A stretch of 64,000 nt of DNA from Rhyzopertha dominica. Lineage: Eukaryota; Arthropoda; Insecta; Coleoptera; Bostrichidae. The stretch spans positions 51,889,786 to 51,953,785 of the forward strand of contig QCXZ01000041.1 of the NCBI GenBank assembly GCA_025024175.1, read 5' to 3'. Position 1 is the first letter of the stretch, and each line of letters starts with the position of its first letter. Below are positions 1-10,951 of the stretch, one piece after another. Made by a program: the position numbers and the translations under genes. Below the pieces are notes generated by a model. The model was not told the DNA's origin and did no database searches. It saw nothing but the letters and a program-made list of their open reading frames with translations.

Positions 1-267
1 AAATGAAAACTAATTAAAAATTAACTACAGAAAGAAGGGTATACGTAATGGAGCTTTTTTATAAGAAAGTTAATGGCGAGCAACTTACTTTCTTTTTATA
101 TTCGCGTCATAACACCTCATATAAGGAGTACCTACCTTGCCATAACTGAATAATCTGCTTTAAAATCATGTTTCCACAATGTTCTAGTTCAAAGCACATC
201 ACAAAAGCCGCTTCAACAATAGTCACCAAATGGTCAATTAAATCGCGAAATCAAAACAAACACCACG

Positions 268-336
268 TCACGCCGAAATTGTAACAATACTAACTATGAA
301 CAGAACAACGCCGTTTGCAGCACTTTTTGCCTGCAT
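268..336 (-). CDS. Conserved short ORF in array core (copy 0)
   Basis: A 22-codon minus-strand ORF starts at 336 and reads MQAKSAANGVVLFIVSIVTI followed by SA and a stop. The hydrophobic run resembles a signal peptide core. The same start and frame recur at 7361-7429 and, extended to 32 codons, at 19538-19636; copy B has a one-base deletion and copy D stops after ten codons. A donor-like site lies downstream at 136. It may be an upstream ORF in a 5-prime exon, the start of a secreted protein, or chance. No protein family is recognised. Confidence 0.25.
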   Translation of the reverse strand: MQAKSAANGVVLFIVSIVTISA

Positions 337-421
337 TTTAAAATCACCGTACAGTGTCTACTCTTACATAATAACTTAATTCGGTGGCAAATATTCGTCC
401 ACCTGGTGAACTTATTGACTG

Positions 422-466
422 GTTGCCATGGAGACGACTGCCTTATTGAATCGTTGCCATGGACAC
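422..466. promoter_or_regulatory. Two X-box (RFX-type) motifs, copy 0
   Basis: GTTGCCATGGAGAC at 422-435 fits the X-box consensus RYYNYY-N(1-3)-RRNRAC exactly, and GTTGCCATGGACAC at 453-466 misses one position. The two sit 31 bp apart in a tandem 31-bp repeat. They lie 86 and 117 bp upstream of the minus-strand ATG at 336. X-boxes bind RFX factors, which control ciliary genes in animals. Binding here is inferred from sequence only. Confidence 0.5.
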
Positions 467-1004
467 GACTTGCAGAGACTTTGATAATGTGTTACTATGC
501 GCGTTTTTAATGCGGTTTAGTGCAGGGGCTAGTACGTGTATTAGAATGCGATTCCTAATGTTTGCGTTTTGTATGTGAATTTTGATAATTTTTGTGGACT
601 GACAGTGTGAACGGCGGCTTAAGTGTGCGGAGGCGTTTGCTGGCAATGCAAAGATGTGGAAAGGTAGGAATCAAATTTAGATTTTGATGTCTAGATCGCT
701 GCTTCGTATAACAAGCTTTTTCTGATTTTTTTTAATCTCAAACGGTGTATCTGATTTATTGAGCTTATTGACAGTTTTGATATCAAATAATTTGAAATAA
801 ATGAGTGCGGTCTCATTATTTTTTTATTGTGTTAAATTTTCGTTATTTTGTACTATAACGTTTACGTAGACATTGTAGGGTTTGCTAAATGGATTTGGCT
901 TGTTTCGTAATATTTAATGTCTGTGTATTCTAAAAATAATGGATACCCATTATTATTATGCATTATTTCTATCTGCTAAAACACGAAGGACGCAAACTTA
1001 GATA

Positions 1005-1500
1005 TCATCAAAGTATGACGGCTGAAGTTTTTTAAACTTGGTCGGAAAATAAACTGCTGCCTCAGCTTTCGGCCAATGCAGTAATTGTATTGCACAATGC
1101 GCGCTTTAAAATTCTGCTCAGATGTAAAAAACATCCAAATACGCCTTTAATAAAGAAGAAATCGAAGATTGCCTTTTAAAACATGATTCATATTTTGAGG
1201 AAAGTTATATACAGAAACAACTCTTGCAGGTTCTAAGGACGAAATATTTTGATAAATATTCCGAATTGATAGTTTGACTAAAAAGCATTGACACACAGTA
1301 TTATTGTGTATTAATCCAATTAGAATGATTTGGTACGAACTTAAGAGTTATGTAAAGGGCAAAATGCTGCACCAAATTTTAGTGATGCTACCATATAAAC
1401 TATCCTAGAAGAAGTTGCGAAAATCACAGTCTAATTGTGTGCATGAATGAAACAGACGATGACAGTTACTTTTTGAAGTGATTAAAATCGAATTTTAAAA
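1005..1500 (+). pseudogene. IS630/Tc1-type DDE transposase remnant
   Basis: All three plus frames contribute pieces of the C-terminal half of a DDE transposase of the type at 62475-63729. One frame reads SENKLLPQLSANAVIVLHNA, matching the family's LLPxLPxxSVIVMDNA block that holds the second catalytic Asp. Another reads FEESYIQKQLLQVLRTKYFD (linker region). A third reads NPIRMIWYELKSYVKGKM, matching the NPIExIW block. The second Asp is His here and the third acidic residue is Arg, so the copy is dead even without its stops and frameshifts. The N-terminal half is missing and array-core copy 0 ends just upstream. Confidence 0.7.
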
Positions 1501-1509
1501 AACGTAAAA

Positions 1510-2943
1510 TTAATACTTTTAAAACATAAATAGTATAAGCTTTGCTATTTATTATTTGATTTTGTGTTTATTTGTTTCTTAAATTTGTAGGGGTTGAAAG
1601 ATTCCAAGCACGGTCCTGTAATGCATGCTGTTTTAAACTACCATAAAGCGTTTTAGCTACAGAACTTAATATATCAAAAAGTTTTCAAATCTACCATGTA
1701 ACAGTGTTGATTTCTCAAAGCACGCGGTTATCGGTTATCATAGTACAATCGACGCCTTTTTCGCACTATAAATTTTACTTCTTATCCAAAAATACAGCAT
1801 ATTATACTATGTAGCAACAGCCCATTGCTAACGGATTTGATAACTCACTAACGAGCACGAAGTATATTGGTGCCTGTCTAGCCATTCCGGTCTTTGTCTT
1901 TAACTATCTAAACAACTGCATAAGTGCAGATACATGAATTTTCAACGTTTAGAGGAAATTTTAATCCTTGTTATTTCTCTCGTTCGATTACATTACTTAT
2001 CCATCTTTAACAATAAAAAGTTGCTTCTATAATTATTTCGATTAGATTTTTATAACTTAACCTTTAACAACCAGTTAAGTTTTCACATTCATACAACTAA
2101 CAGAAACGAAATTATGGTGTTTAAAAATTGCGATAGTCGCTCATCTGCTTACGGTCCTCAGACCCGATTAAAGAGAAAGAATGATGAAAAAACAATCTGG
2201 AAGGCTATCTAAGATAAAGATCTAGGGCAAAACATGGCCAGAAATGGTAGGATCGTGTGATGATGAAAACATAGCACATCACATAATAGTTACAAAACTG
2301 CACGAGAAAAGTCATGGTGGTAAAAGATTTGGAATACGTATTATCACTGGACAAATTGGGGTGACTACTGTAATGTAATAGAAAACGAGCGATTTGTTAC
2401 GCCAAAAATAGTAAAATAGTTGGAATCACTTCGCGGAAAGCAGACCTGAAGGGAAAGTGAATGTTCGTATAATGTGGGGTAAAAAATTTTCAGCTAGTTT
2501 CTGTATTCTCGGCATATTAGTATTATATAACTTACCAGCTATCAGAAGAAAATAATTGTACTCACCTGAAACAAATTATTTATATTAGAATATGAATATA
2601 CAAAATAGAAAACATTATACTGAATTTAAATATTATCTAGAATATACAGATTAAAACAAACAACCAATATTAATATAACTGTCAGTACCAATATTTTTAT
2701 ATTTTTAAGTACCAAATAAATTTATTTTTAATATATTGCACCTATTTGATCGCATATCTAACTGTCTGGAAGAAAAGTGGGCTTATTTCTTTCAGTCGTG
2801 ATGATTGGACAGAGCATAAATGCAAGATACCTTATCGTCGAATGAAAAGATTTTTTCTTTCAACACTTTTACAAAAGTCGACCGTAGTCGCATGAAATTA
2901 ACAGTACTGTGTAATGTATTAATGATTTTCATAATAATATATA
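1510..2943. other. No recognisable gene
   Basis: This AT-rich stretch has short frames only. A purine-rich patch at about 2150-2470 gives interrupted coding-like pieces that I could not place in a family. The stretch ends at the inverted repeat of the mariner-like element at 2944. Confidence 0.6.
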
Positions 2944-4261
2944 CAGGATGTTTCACGAATGATAATGACCCTGACGAAACTAAAAGTGCAGTCCAAAATA
3001 CATTCTCATAGCCAATGTGGTTATTTTACATAATGGTATTACTTTAAAAATAAATTGTGAATCCTTGACCGTTATGCGCTACGGTTCATGTCACTGTATT
3101 TATTAAAAGTCAAAAAGTATTCAAATGATGAAAAAACAGATATGATTTTGATTTATGGTGGATGCAAGAAAAATGCTTCCGCTGATGCCCGTTTATACAG
3201 ACAACGTTTTCCAAATAGAAGAGCTCCTGTCGATTCTTGAATTAACTTTAAGGACAAACTGGCCACCACTGAAAAAGTCAAGAGAAAGAACAGCAACAGG
3301 CCCTGGCAATGAAATTAGAGTTGGAAATGATTGACGAAAATCCTCATGTTAGTCAAAGGGTAGTCTCAAGAGCAATAGGTATTAGTCTGTCTTCAGTACA
3401 CCGAGAAATTGAAGGCAATCGATTTCATCCGTGTCACATGCAATTGGATCAGGCCTTAAAGGAGACAAAGTATCCTAAAAGACTGGCTTTTTGTAACCTT
3501 TCTTGGGAACACCAAAATTTGAATTTGCTTCTCGGATGAAGCAAGATTTTTTAATGATGGTGAAGTTAACAAACATAACATGCATTATTATGCGCAAGAA
3601 AGTCCAGGTTGGGTTCGAAAAGGACATTTTCAAATTATCTATTCCACGAATGTCTGGTGCGGAATATTGGGTAATCAAATTATTGAGCCTTATTTTTTTC
3701 GCGATAGTTTAAACGGCAATACTTTTTAATAATAATTTTACCGGTACTTCTCCAGAATGTAAATTTACAAGTAAGACAAGATCTATGGTTCCAACAAGAT
3801 GGGGCACCTACGCATTATCGTAGAATAGTGCGAAATCATCTTGATTCGGTTTTGCCTAACCGATGGATAGGAAGAGGTTGAATTAATCGTTGGCCACCGA
3901 GAAGGCCGGACCTTACTCCTTTGGATTTTTTTCTGTAGGGAATGGTAAAAGAGCAAATATACCAAACACCAATTGAAAGTGTAGAACATTTAGAAAATAA
4001 AATACGTGGTGCATATAGATCCATCACTCCAGAAATGTTAATGCATGTTAAAAAAGATCGTTGTGGGCACGAATTCAAGCTTGTGAAAACAGCGGAGGGC
4101 GACATTTTGAGCATTTATTACATTAATGTTATTGAATAGACATTTTTCAAAAATAAGCAAATGATTGAAGTTTATGTCAAAATTTACGAATTTATACAAT
4201 TATCAACGTTACCTCTGCAAATGTATTTTGGGTTGCATTTTTAATTTCGTGAAACATCCTG
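2944..4261 (+). mobile_element. Mariner-like DNA transposon, decayed
   Basis: The ends are perfect 16-bp inverted repeats, CAGGATGTTTCACGAA at 2944-2959 and its complement at 4246-4261. Looser inverted similarity continues inward: AAAAGTGCAGTCCAAAATAC on the left resembles AAAAATGCAACCCAAAATAC on the right, once about 16 extra bases in the left end are allowed for. TA precedes the left end, but GA follows the right end, so the target duplication is eroded. The 1318-bp length suits a mariner-type element, and one broken transposase gene fills the interior. Confidence 0.8.
3088..4139 (+). pseudogene. Mariner-superfamily transposase pseudogene
   Basis: The frame starts near ATG 3088 with a helix-turn-helix block (DMILIYGGCKKNASADARLY, then RQRFPNRRAP) and stops at TGA 3238. 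A second helix block follows at 3309-3450 (NPHVSQRVVSRAIGISLSSV). The DDE core is spread over frames: FSDEARFF near 3530 (first Asp), WFQQDGAPTHYRR near 3787 (second Asp), then RWIGRG and WPPRRPDLTPLDFFL near 3860-3935 (third Asp). The C-terminus is intact from 3942 to the stop at 4137-4139. At least one stop and several frameshifts make it non-functional. The motif set fits the insect mariner-like group; the exact clade was not determined. Confidence 0.8.
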
Positions 4262-4589
4262 GATAATATAAAAATACAAAGGCTGTTCAAAATAAACATC
4301 ATTTTGTTGAATGTACAGACATATTCTAGCTTTAAGAGTCTTTAAATTTTAATTAAGAAGTGGTTAAATGAATATCTTCGCCTAAAAAGTAGAATTTTAC
4401 CTTCGTCATTTCCTAAAAAAATTCTATTGGGGACCTTTTATTTGAGTTTGTTTTTCAGATCCCCAATTGTAAGTATGAGAGTACCAACAACTAAATGTCA
4501 ATTTCTGCTAAAGTCTTCGCATGATGTTCTGAAAACCGTAGCATTATCTCTGATAATGAGAGACAATCTGAGATGATCTAAAACCTAAT
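4262..4589. other. No recognisable gene
   Basis: A short AT-rich spacer between the mariner-like element and the first GC-richer island. No frame or repeat was recognised. Confidence 0.6.
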
Positions 4590-5080
4590 CAAGCGCAAAG
4601 TGCACGACGTTAGTTTCAGCGAGTAAACACCTCATTCATATGCACGTTGCGTCGATGTCCGTTCGTCACGTCTAGGAAATCTTCACACGGTGATTCCAAT
4701 ACAATTTTTGTGGAACACGCCTGTCTCATTAATTTATTTTACCAGCGCGCATTAAACGGCTAATGGTCAATTGTGGGTACCGGTGCGAGCGCGCTTCCTA
4801 TGTGTTTAATTTGAATTTTTCATTTATTAATCGCTCGGCAGCATCGACAAAATAAATAAGAAAACAATGTTGCCCCATCGGGTCGCCGTTTGCAGCGGAA
4901 TGTAGAGATTGTGGTCGGAAAAAAGGCACAGTGCGTATATAAAATGAGACGCATTAATAAACAACAGATAAGAGATTTCTAGTTTCCGCGTTAATTTACC
5001 ACAGATAACCGGTCGAATTCTTTTTTTCCCGCTCGACGAACCTGTACGGGACGATATGGCCGGTTCTGATGCTTAATTAA
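4590..5080. promoter_or_regulatory. GC-richer island, candidate regulatory module
   Basis: This block stands out from its AT-rich flanks by frequent CpG and by mixed short motifs rather than homopolymers. It includes a TATA-like TATATAAAA at 4936-4944, a GATA-type CAGATAAGAG at 4965-4974 and several TTAAT cores. There is no convincing ORF. It resembles insect enhancers or a distal promoter; function is inferred only from composition. Confidence 0.35.
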
Positions 5081-5329
5081 ATGTTGGGGATTTGATTTAG
5101 AGCTTTCAGAATCGCTGAAAAACACACCTGTTGATTTCTCGACTTGTTCAATCGACTTATCGCGGAAAAATTAATGACGGCGACAAGCAGGAAGCCCAAT
5201 CAACTATTGCCGATGGGTATGTTCCGATGCTAGGACGCAACGGGGCGTTGTTAGGCTCTAAGAGTATGTTGTTGGGTGACAACAATAAATTTAGGTATTT
5301 AGAGTGGAGAATTTAGTACTGGAATTATA

Positions 5330-6060
5330 CAGGGTACGAGCAGCATCTGCAATAGATGTGCAGTTAGTGATGGAGGAAGATAAATTACATAACCATCTAA
5401 GATGTCCAAGAAAACTATTCTTATTGTATCTTCAAATTTTATTGTGAGTCACATTGGAGCAAAAATAGAAGTAGCTGATGTCAAGCTAGCTTCTGGGGAG
5501 TGACAACAGTACAAAAGCTACACAAGAAAATAAAAGTCTCCATGGAAGAAGAGGACAGTAACCGGAAGAAAGTACCGAAGAGGCTGAAGATGCAGATAAA
5601 AAATAAACATCCAGTGAAGTATAAAACGACACAATCGGGATAGAAAAACCTAATGCCTCCAGACTAGAAATATCTCGTAGAGCACACCACAACCTAATCT
5701 AAAGCTTGAGCAAGCGAGAGGAATAAATATACCAAATCTCCTCAACACCACGTGGAACGTTAGAGGATATATAAAACCTAGAAAATGACATGTAATGGAG
5801 AATTAGAAATAACATTCGTACAAAAAACGCACATGATCGAAAGAGTGGCAACAACAAAACTCTACAAATGTCAACTAAGCAAAGACCAGAATAGGAAGAC
5901 TAAAAACGGCGAGCAGTACTTGCAGCTAACAGAAAATACAAAACATAAGTAAAAGTAGCAAGAGAAATAATGAATCCAAACATAATTCTAGCCAATGTAT
6001 AGTTACGAAGTTTTATAGAAGATAGTAAAACCAAAGCTTTAGAAATTAAACTCTAAAAAT
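5330..6060 (+). pseudogene. Possible non-LTR retroelement 5-prime remnant
   Basis: The stretch is purine-rich on the plus strand with broken Lys/Glu-rich frames. At about 5738-5790 it reads NTTWNVRGYIKPRK, like the opening WNVRG motif of retroelement endonucleases of the RTE type. The pieces after it (ITFVQKTHMIERVATTKLYK) are only loosely compatible. Nothing further downstream continues the domain, so this is a weak call on one motif. Confidence 0.3.
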
Positions 6061-6692
6061 TAGAAATGCTAGGGGTTCTTTGAAAAAATTCTTGAGATGC
6101 CAAAATCTGTTCTAGTAGGTACAAAACTTCATTGCCAGTTTTTTGGTCTGTTGTAAATTTTCCACCTTGTCAATTAATTGTTTGCAAATCAAGGGTTAAT
6201 ATTATTGGTAAGATATTTTCCACTGTAGCATGTAAAACCAGATTATTGCCATATTGGAGCTCAAATTATGTATTTTTTAATCATTTTTGTCGTCTATGCA
6301 CCTTTAATGCTCAAGTGAATATAAGCATTCTGTCTAAAAATTACAAGTAACCAAAAAACTGACAATGAAGTTTTGTACTAGACAAAAAACGTTAGAAACC
6401 CTTGATATTCATTTGTTTTTATAATAATGTTAACAATAATTTAGGGGTACACTTATGTATAAATACTACAAACTCGCACCAAATTTCAACTCGACACCTC
6501 TAAAGCTATGAATTATATAGTAAAAAAAAATAATTAATTTTTAAATTTGACACCCTGTATTTTTTAAATGAAGCATTTTTCAGAAATTTGCCAATAACAA
6601 AATCGTCATATTTTGGCTTCAAGAATCTAGTGTTACTAATTTGCGACACCCTGTATAGATATATTAGGGAGACTTGGTCGACTTTATAACCA
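6061..6692. other. Spacer with two transposon-end-like motifs
   Basis: ACACCCTGTAT at about 6551 and GACACCCTGTATAG at about 6643 face the same way. They look like the outer ends of mariner-type elements, which often begin with ACAGGGTGT. No transposase or opposing end is visible. The small ORF at 6132-6350 has no recognisable domain. Confidence 0.3.
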
Positions 6693-6855
6693 TGTCAAAG
6701 GTAATTTATCAGAAAATGGCTAGTAATGAATTACAACAAAACCACTTTCATGGTTAGTGACCTCTTCAGTAAAAAAAACGAAATATCTGGTGACTTATAT
6801 AACCAGCAAATCAAATTGGAGCATTTTAAAGAACATATGCGTTAGTAATCTGCAG
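6693..6855 (+). repeat. 165-bp direct repeat, left copy
   Basis: This segment, with GGCTAGTAATGAATT and ATATAACCAGCAAATCAAAT, recurs at 8198-8355 with few changes. The two copies bracket the core of array unit A. One frame (GDLYNQQIKLEHFKEHMR) looks coding-like but is short. After this copy about 110 bp present after the right copy are missing, and array sequence starts at 6860. Confidence 0.75.
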
Positions 6856-7360
6856 AGCTGCTAGTGAAACTGAAAGAATTCTGAATCTGCAGATGTTGAA
6901 ATCTACACACGATAGCTTTTTATCTATCGATACTACTCGACCTATTTAGCGTTATTCCATTAACACGCTGTATACGATTAGGAGATAATGGTCTTCATAA
7001 TTAAAACATGCTCTGACTAACAGAAATTTTGGTTAACCTGCAAAAATTTTACAGTTTTAAACCGACTAACCTGCAAACTAGATACATCCAGTAATATTAG
7101 TACTCCACTTTATATAAAAGTGCCCCCGACACACACCTACTTAACCAACAGGTGTATTTTGATTCAAGCACAGACTCTATTTCTTTTTTTTAATATTCGC
7201 GTCATAGCACCTCACACAAAGAATACGTACCTGCTATAACTGCATAATCCTCTTTAAAATTATGTTTCGACAACGTTCTAGGTAAAAACGCGACACAAAA
7301 ACGGATTAAACAACTGTCACCAATAATCAATTAAATCGCGTAATCAAAACACACACCACG

Positions 7361-7429
7361 TCACGCCGAAATTGTAACAAAACTAACTATGAACAGTACA
7401 ACGCTCTTTGCAGCACTTTTTGCCTGCAT
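7361..7429 (-). CDS. Conserved short ORF in array core (unit A)
   Basis: A 22-codon minus-strand ORF reads MQAKSAAKSVVLFIVSFVTI then SA and a stop at 7361. It differs from the copy-0 version at three residues. The same transcript would reach a donor-like site, CAG then GTACGT, with the exon ending at 7231. Coding status is uncertain because of its size. Confidence 0.25.
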   Translation of the reverse strand: MQAKSAAKSVVLFIVSFVTISA

Positions 7430-7513
7430 TTTAAAATCGCCGTACAGTGTCTATTCTTACATTATAACTTTATTCGGTGCAAATATTCGTCCACTTGGTG
7501 AACTTATTGACTC

Positions 7514-7558
7514 GTTGTCATAGAGACGACTGCCTTATTGACTCGTTGCCATGGACAC
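7514..7558. promoter_or_regulatory. Two X-box motifs, unit A core
   Basis: GTTGTCATAGAGAC (7514-7527) fits the X-box consensus despite two changes from the other copies, which are allowed at those positions. GTTGCCATGGACAC (7545-7558) misses one position. Spacing is 31 bp, and the sites lie 85 and 116 bp upstream of the minus-strand ATG at 7429. Confidence 0.5.
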
Positions 7559-8197
7559 GACTTGCAGAGACTTTGATAATGTGTTACTATGCGCCTTTTT
7601 AACTCGATTTAGTGGTCGCGACTAGTGCGTGTGTTAGAATGCGAATCCGTGTTTCCGTTTTTTGTGTGATTTTTGATAATTTATGTGGACTGACAGTGTG
7701 AACAACAGCTTAGGTATGCGAAGGGGTTTGCTGGCAATTCAAAGATGTGAAAAGGTAGGAACCAAAATTAGATTTTGATGTCTAGATCACTGCTTCGTAT
7801 AACAGATTTTCCCGATTATGTCTTTTCTAAAGTCTCAAACGGTTCATCTGATTTACCGAGTTTATTGGTAGTTTTGATATCAAAGAATAATTTTAATAAA
7901 TGATTGCGGTCTGTTCTTAGTGTTTTAAACTTTTTCGTTTATTTTGTACTATAACGTTTATGTGAACAGGATGAGGTTTGCTAAATGCATTTTGTTTCGT
8001 AGTATTTAATGTCTTTCTGTATTCTGAAAATAGTGGAGTTATGCAATTTATTAATAGTTCAGTCTCATCATTGACGATAATTCTTAATTTTTTAATAATC
8101 TTATAGTAGGGTTCGAAATGTCTGAAATTGAGCTGTAAGGTTTTTGGTTAGGGTGCTTTATCAACATTAGTATAACCATAAAGACATCGACATAACA

Positions 8198-8355
8198 ATG
8201 TCAAAGATAATTTATCAGAAAANGGCTAGTAATGAATTGCAACAAAACCACTTTNAAGGTTAGACTTCTGNTTTAAAAATGAAATATCTGGTAACTTATA
8301 TAACCAGCAAATCAAATTGGAGCACTTTAAAGACCATATGCGTTAGTAATCTTTG
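8198..8355 (+). repeat. 165-bp direct repeat, right copy
   Basis: Second copy of the segment at 6693-6855, directly after the unit A core. It contains three of the ambiguous bases in the window (8223, 8255, 8271). The sequence runs on into the coding relic at 8390. Confidence 0.75.
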
Positions 8356-8389
8356 CCATCATGATCAAAAGTGAACTACTGCCAAAGAT

Positions 8390-8760
8390 AACAGAACAAA
8401 CTTAAGAAACGAAGAAATATTGTACAAATGTTGTCCAAAGCTGTTAGAAAAACCGATACAAGACGAACAACAGAGCTGCTAGGGGGAAAAACAATCGTAA
8501 AATCATTAAGAAAATATCTATGTAATGATATAAAGGAAAGAAGCATACCATGCAAGTAGGTAGATACTACAAAAAATAAGGAAATGAATATCAAACACAC
8601 GCTCATGGTCTACCGTACTGTATGTTGTGAAAATCTTAGAAAAGCAAAATGGTGGGCACAAATTGCAAAACACATTCAAACCATAAATAAGGATGTCCCA
8701 AATCTGTACATAATTTCAGATAGCAGTTCATCCGAGGAAGGAAAATAATCTGACTGCAGT
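8390..8760 (+). pseudogene. Unassigned coding relic in unit A
   Basis: One plus frame reads LSKAVRKTDTRRTTELLGGK and continues through KTIVKSLRKYLCNDIKERSI; after a break it reads KAKWWAQIAKHIQTINKDV and NLYIISDSSSSEEGK before a stop. Unit B keeps a diverged form near 14400-14520 (AINKEVQNLYIIPASSL). The basic helix-like first part and the acidic Ser/Glu end look like a real, decayed protein, perhaps mobile-element encoded. I do not recognise the family. Confidence 0.35.
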
Positions 8761-9029
8761 TAAGTTCAAGAAAATCACACAATAAACAGCAAAAGATGCC
8801 TAATGTGAGTGGGGTCGTGGGGTCTCAAAAATGCGTTTGTATATATATTATGACGTGATTCTCTTGGACACATTGACCATCTCCTGTACTAAGCAAGAGA
8901 TTATTTTTATTCACTCGCACATTATCAAGTGTAGTACTGCATAAGATCACTTACATTTTTGAAACGTAGTACGGGGTGCTGAATTTGTTCCTCCGCTAGT
9001 CCACATGGAACTGGAACACTCAAAAGTCA

Positions 9030-9310
9030 ATTTCGAAAGCGAAAACCGAAAAACACTCCGTATTTAATCCGCACACGCGCTAATCATCGGCGATACTAAC
9101 ACGATAAACGACGCATTAAAAAGATACCTCACCCGCCACAAAATGCACTGGCCCTTTTTTTGTCGCTGCTCGGCCGGCTCGAGAACGCGCAAAAAGTGGT
9201 CACAATACTGTAAATACGTGCGATGTGGATTGTAACGCTGAATATTTGGATTTAAAGTCAAGGTGATAATATTTGTACAGAAACACATACGAGGATGACC
9301 CAAAAAGTCG
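9030..9310 (-). other. GC-rich block shared by units A and B
   Basis: This block is much richer in CpG than its flanks and is conserved at 14985-15290 in unit B. It contains the 75-bp exon-like segment described at 9133-9207. Its composition resembles the regulatory islands seen elsewhere in the window, so conservation could reflect regulation instead of coding. Confidence 0.45.
9133..9207 (-). CDS. Candidate 75-bp exon, unit A
   Basis: On the minus strand the segment follows an acceptor-like ...TTTACAG and ends before a donor GTGAGG (9127-9132). It is exactly 25 codons, open in the frame YCDHFLRVLEPAEQRQKKGQ then CILWR. The unit B counterpart (15114-15188) keeps length, frame and a better donor (GTGAGT), but its acceptor AG has become AT. 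It could follow the 78-bp exon at 10874-10951 in the same phase. No family is recognised, and a noncoding explanation remains open. Confidence 0.25.
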
Positions 9311-9799
9311 TAATTTTATACCAGGCGAGATGTACGGTTATTTTCGTGGTTTCTACGTTCTGATATAATATGATTTTAGTATTTAGGATTGTTACGATGA
9401 AAAATATTTGATTTGTGACTTAGATGTCTTTTATATTACATAGGATGACCTAAAGACGAAGAAAAGTGCAACAAACTTTTGCATTAAGTTTGAGAGTTCT
9501 AAAGGATTTTATCTAACTGAGAATAGCTGTTAACATTCTGTTGTAACAAAATCAAATCGATTCATTCCGAGGAACAGAGCCCTAACGTATCATGGTTATT
9601 TTTTGGGTATACCGTTTGTTTCTTCACTAATTGAAAGTAAATTTGCTGACCTTTTTAGAATTCATTCAATCTATTGTCAATGAACTGCAGAGATGATTTT
9701 CAAATACCGTAGAATTTTTTTTTAGTTATGAGTTAAATAAAACAAGTTTATCTAGTGTAAATACAGGGTATAAAATTTTGGAAGGCAGACTACGTGGAA

Positions 9800-10090
9800 G
9801 ACTGCACATTTCCTTGGCTTCAAAGCTACAAAATCTCACAACGCAACTTCAAAAAGCTTACTATGATATCTACGTAATCTTCAACAAATTTGTTTGAGAA
9901 ATAAGCCAAGAAACCAAACAGTTGGTTAAAAAATCAGCTGTTTATTGTAGAAACATTAAAGATTGTGTGACGGTATATCATCAGAACTGGAATAGATGGT
10001 CGCTCACAGTCTTTAAAAATATGCCCGAATATTCTAAAAGACAAACACAGAGATGTTCATTCAGAACAAAACAGAATGAGAGATAAAGAA
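9800..10090 (+). pseudogene. Unassigned coding relic, unit A
   Basis: A plus-strand frame reads ASKLQNLTTQLQKAYYDIYV, then an in-frame stop, then QLVKKSAVYCRNIKD and FKNMPEYSKRQTQRC. Unit B keeps the same frame at 16000-16240 (DSKLQNLTKQPQKAYYDVYV). Shared reading frame between copies suggests a protein predating the duplication, probably from a mobile element. The family is not recognised. Confidence 0.35.
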
Positions 10091-10496
10091 GCATTGAAAC
10101 ACTCAGGCATACAATAATTATTCTCGGTAACAACTGTTCAAGGTGTTTAACAAAATAAAAGTAACTTGAAAATATTTTTAAATATATTAGAACTTAATGA
10201 ATTGACAAATTGTATGCGATTTAATACGTACGAATATTATTGACGGGAATTATGTTCCACAGCTCTATGTAATATTGACAAGTAACAAATGTTAAAAATT
10301 ATTTTATATTTTTACAAGATTTCTTGTTATTCCGAATCAACGATAATGGCAAATATCCTAAAGCAATGTTTTCAAATGATATAATAACGAATCGAAGAAG
10401 GCCGCTTGGCGTTTGAAATGCTGACATTTGGCTTTAGCAAAAATAAAAGTTTGGAAGTAGGATCTAAACAAGTGTTTTACTATTACTATTATTAGG

Positions 10497-10575
10497 TATA
10501 GCCAGACATCTGATCTGACCTAGCTGCCTCAATAATCCACGTAGCTATTTATACATTAACGATTGGTATCTCATA
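10497..10575. repeat. Short repeat also at 14062-14145
   Basis: The stretch around CCAGACATCTGATCTGACCT recurs at 14062-14145 (GCCTGACATCTGACCTGACC). In unit B it lies before, not after, the segment that matches 14985-16240, so the units differ by a rearrangement or extra local duplication. Confidence 0.6.
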
Positions 10576-10873
10576 AACAAACAACTTATTACTACAAATA
10601 TTTTTTAGCAATTCCATTTACCGAGTTTACCGAAAACACATATGTTGTCAAAGAATGGCTTGAGCAAGCCCACACATATAATAAAAAGTGTGTACTCAAT
10701 TTTTCAACTTTACCATTCACTTCATATTATATTTTGCATGTTACTCTTGCTAACCAGTTCATGCAATAGGATCAGAAAATTTATCTCTTGTGGCAAATTT
10801 TTGTTTCTAATTAAAGCCTTAGTATTAGCCTGAATGTTCAAAAAGCAAAACTTGACAAAGAAATAGCACTCAC

Positions 10874-10951
10874 CCGATTTAGTATTTCTCCTAGCCTGTC
10901 CTCTTGTTCTTCCACCATGCGTTGAGGGTTTAGTATGCCCACACCAAGACA
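10874..10951 (-). CDS. Candidate 78-bp coding exon, unit A
   Basis: On the minus strand the segment follows a good acceptor (TTATTTCTTATTTTCAG) and precedes a consensus donor GTGAGT (10868-10873). It is 26 codons in one open frame: CLGVGILNPQRMVEEQEDRL then GEILNR. The copy in unit B (16738-16815) keeps both splice sites, length and frame and differs at six residues, with the central ILNPQRMVEEQ unchanged. In B one of the other two frames is closed, which supports this one. The Glu/Gln/Arg-rich text suggests a helical segment. I do not recognise the gene. Confidence 0.45.

Larger units (their letters stand above)
97..945. repeat. Array core repeat, copy 0 (detached)
   Basis: This stretch matches, with scattered substitutions and small indels, the cores at 7140-8190, 11800-12850, 19360-20420 and 25400-26085. 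It lies about 6 kb from the array and has lost the lead-in sequence seen before the other copies. Read on the minus strand it holds two X-box repeats (422-466), a short ORF (268-336) and a splice-donor-like site with the exon ending at 136 (AAG then GTAGGT). Similarity to the other copies stops near 945, just before a decayed transposase starting near 1005. No long reading frame is present. It could be a host duplication or a noncoding repeat family. Confidence 0.8.
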
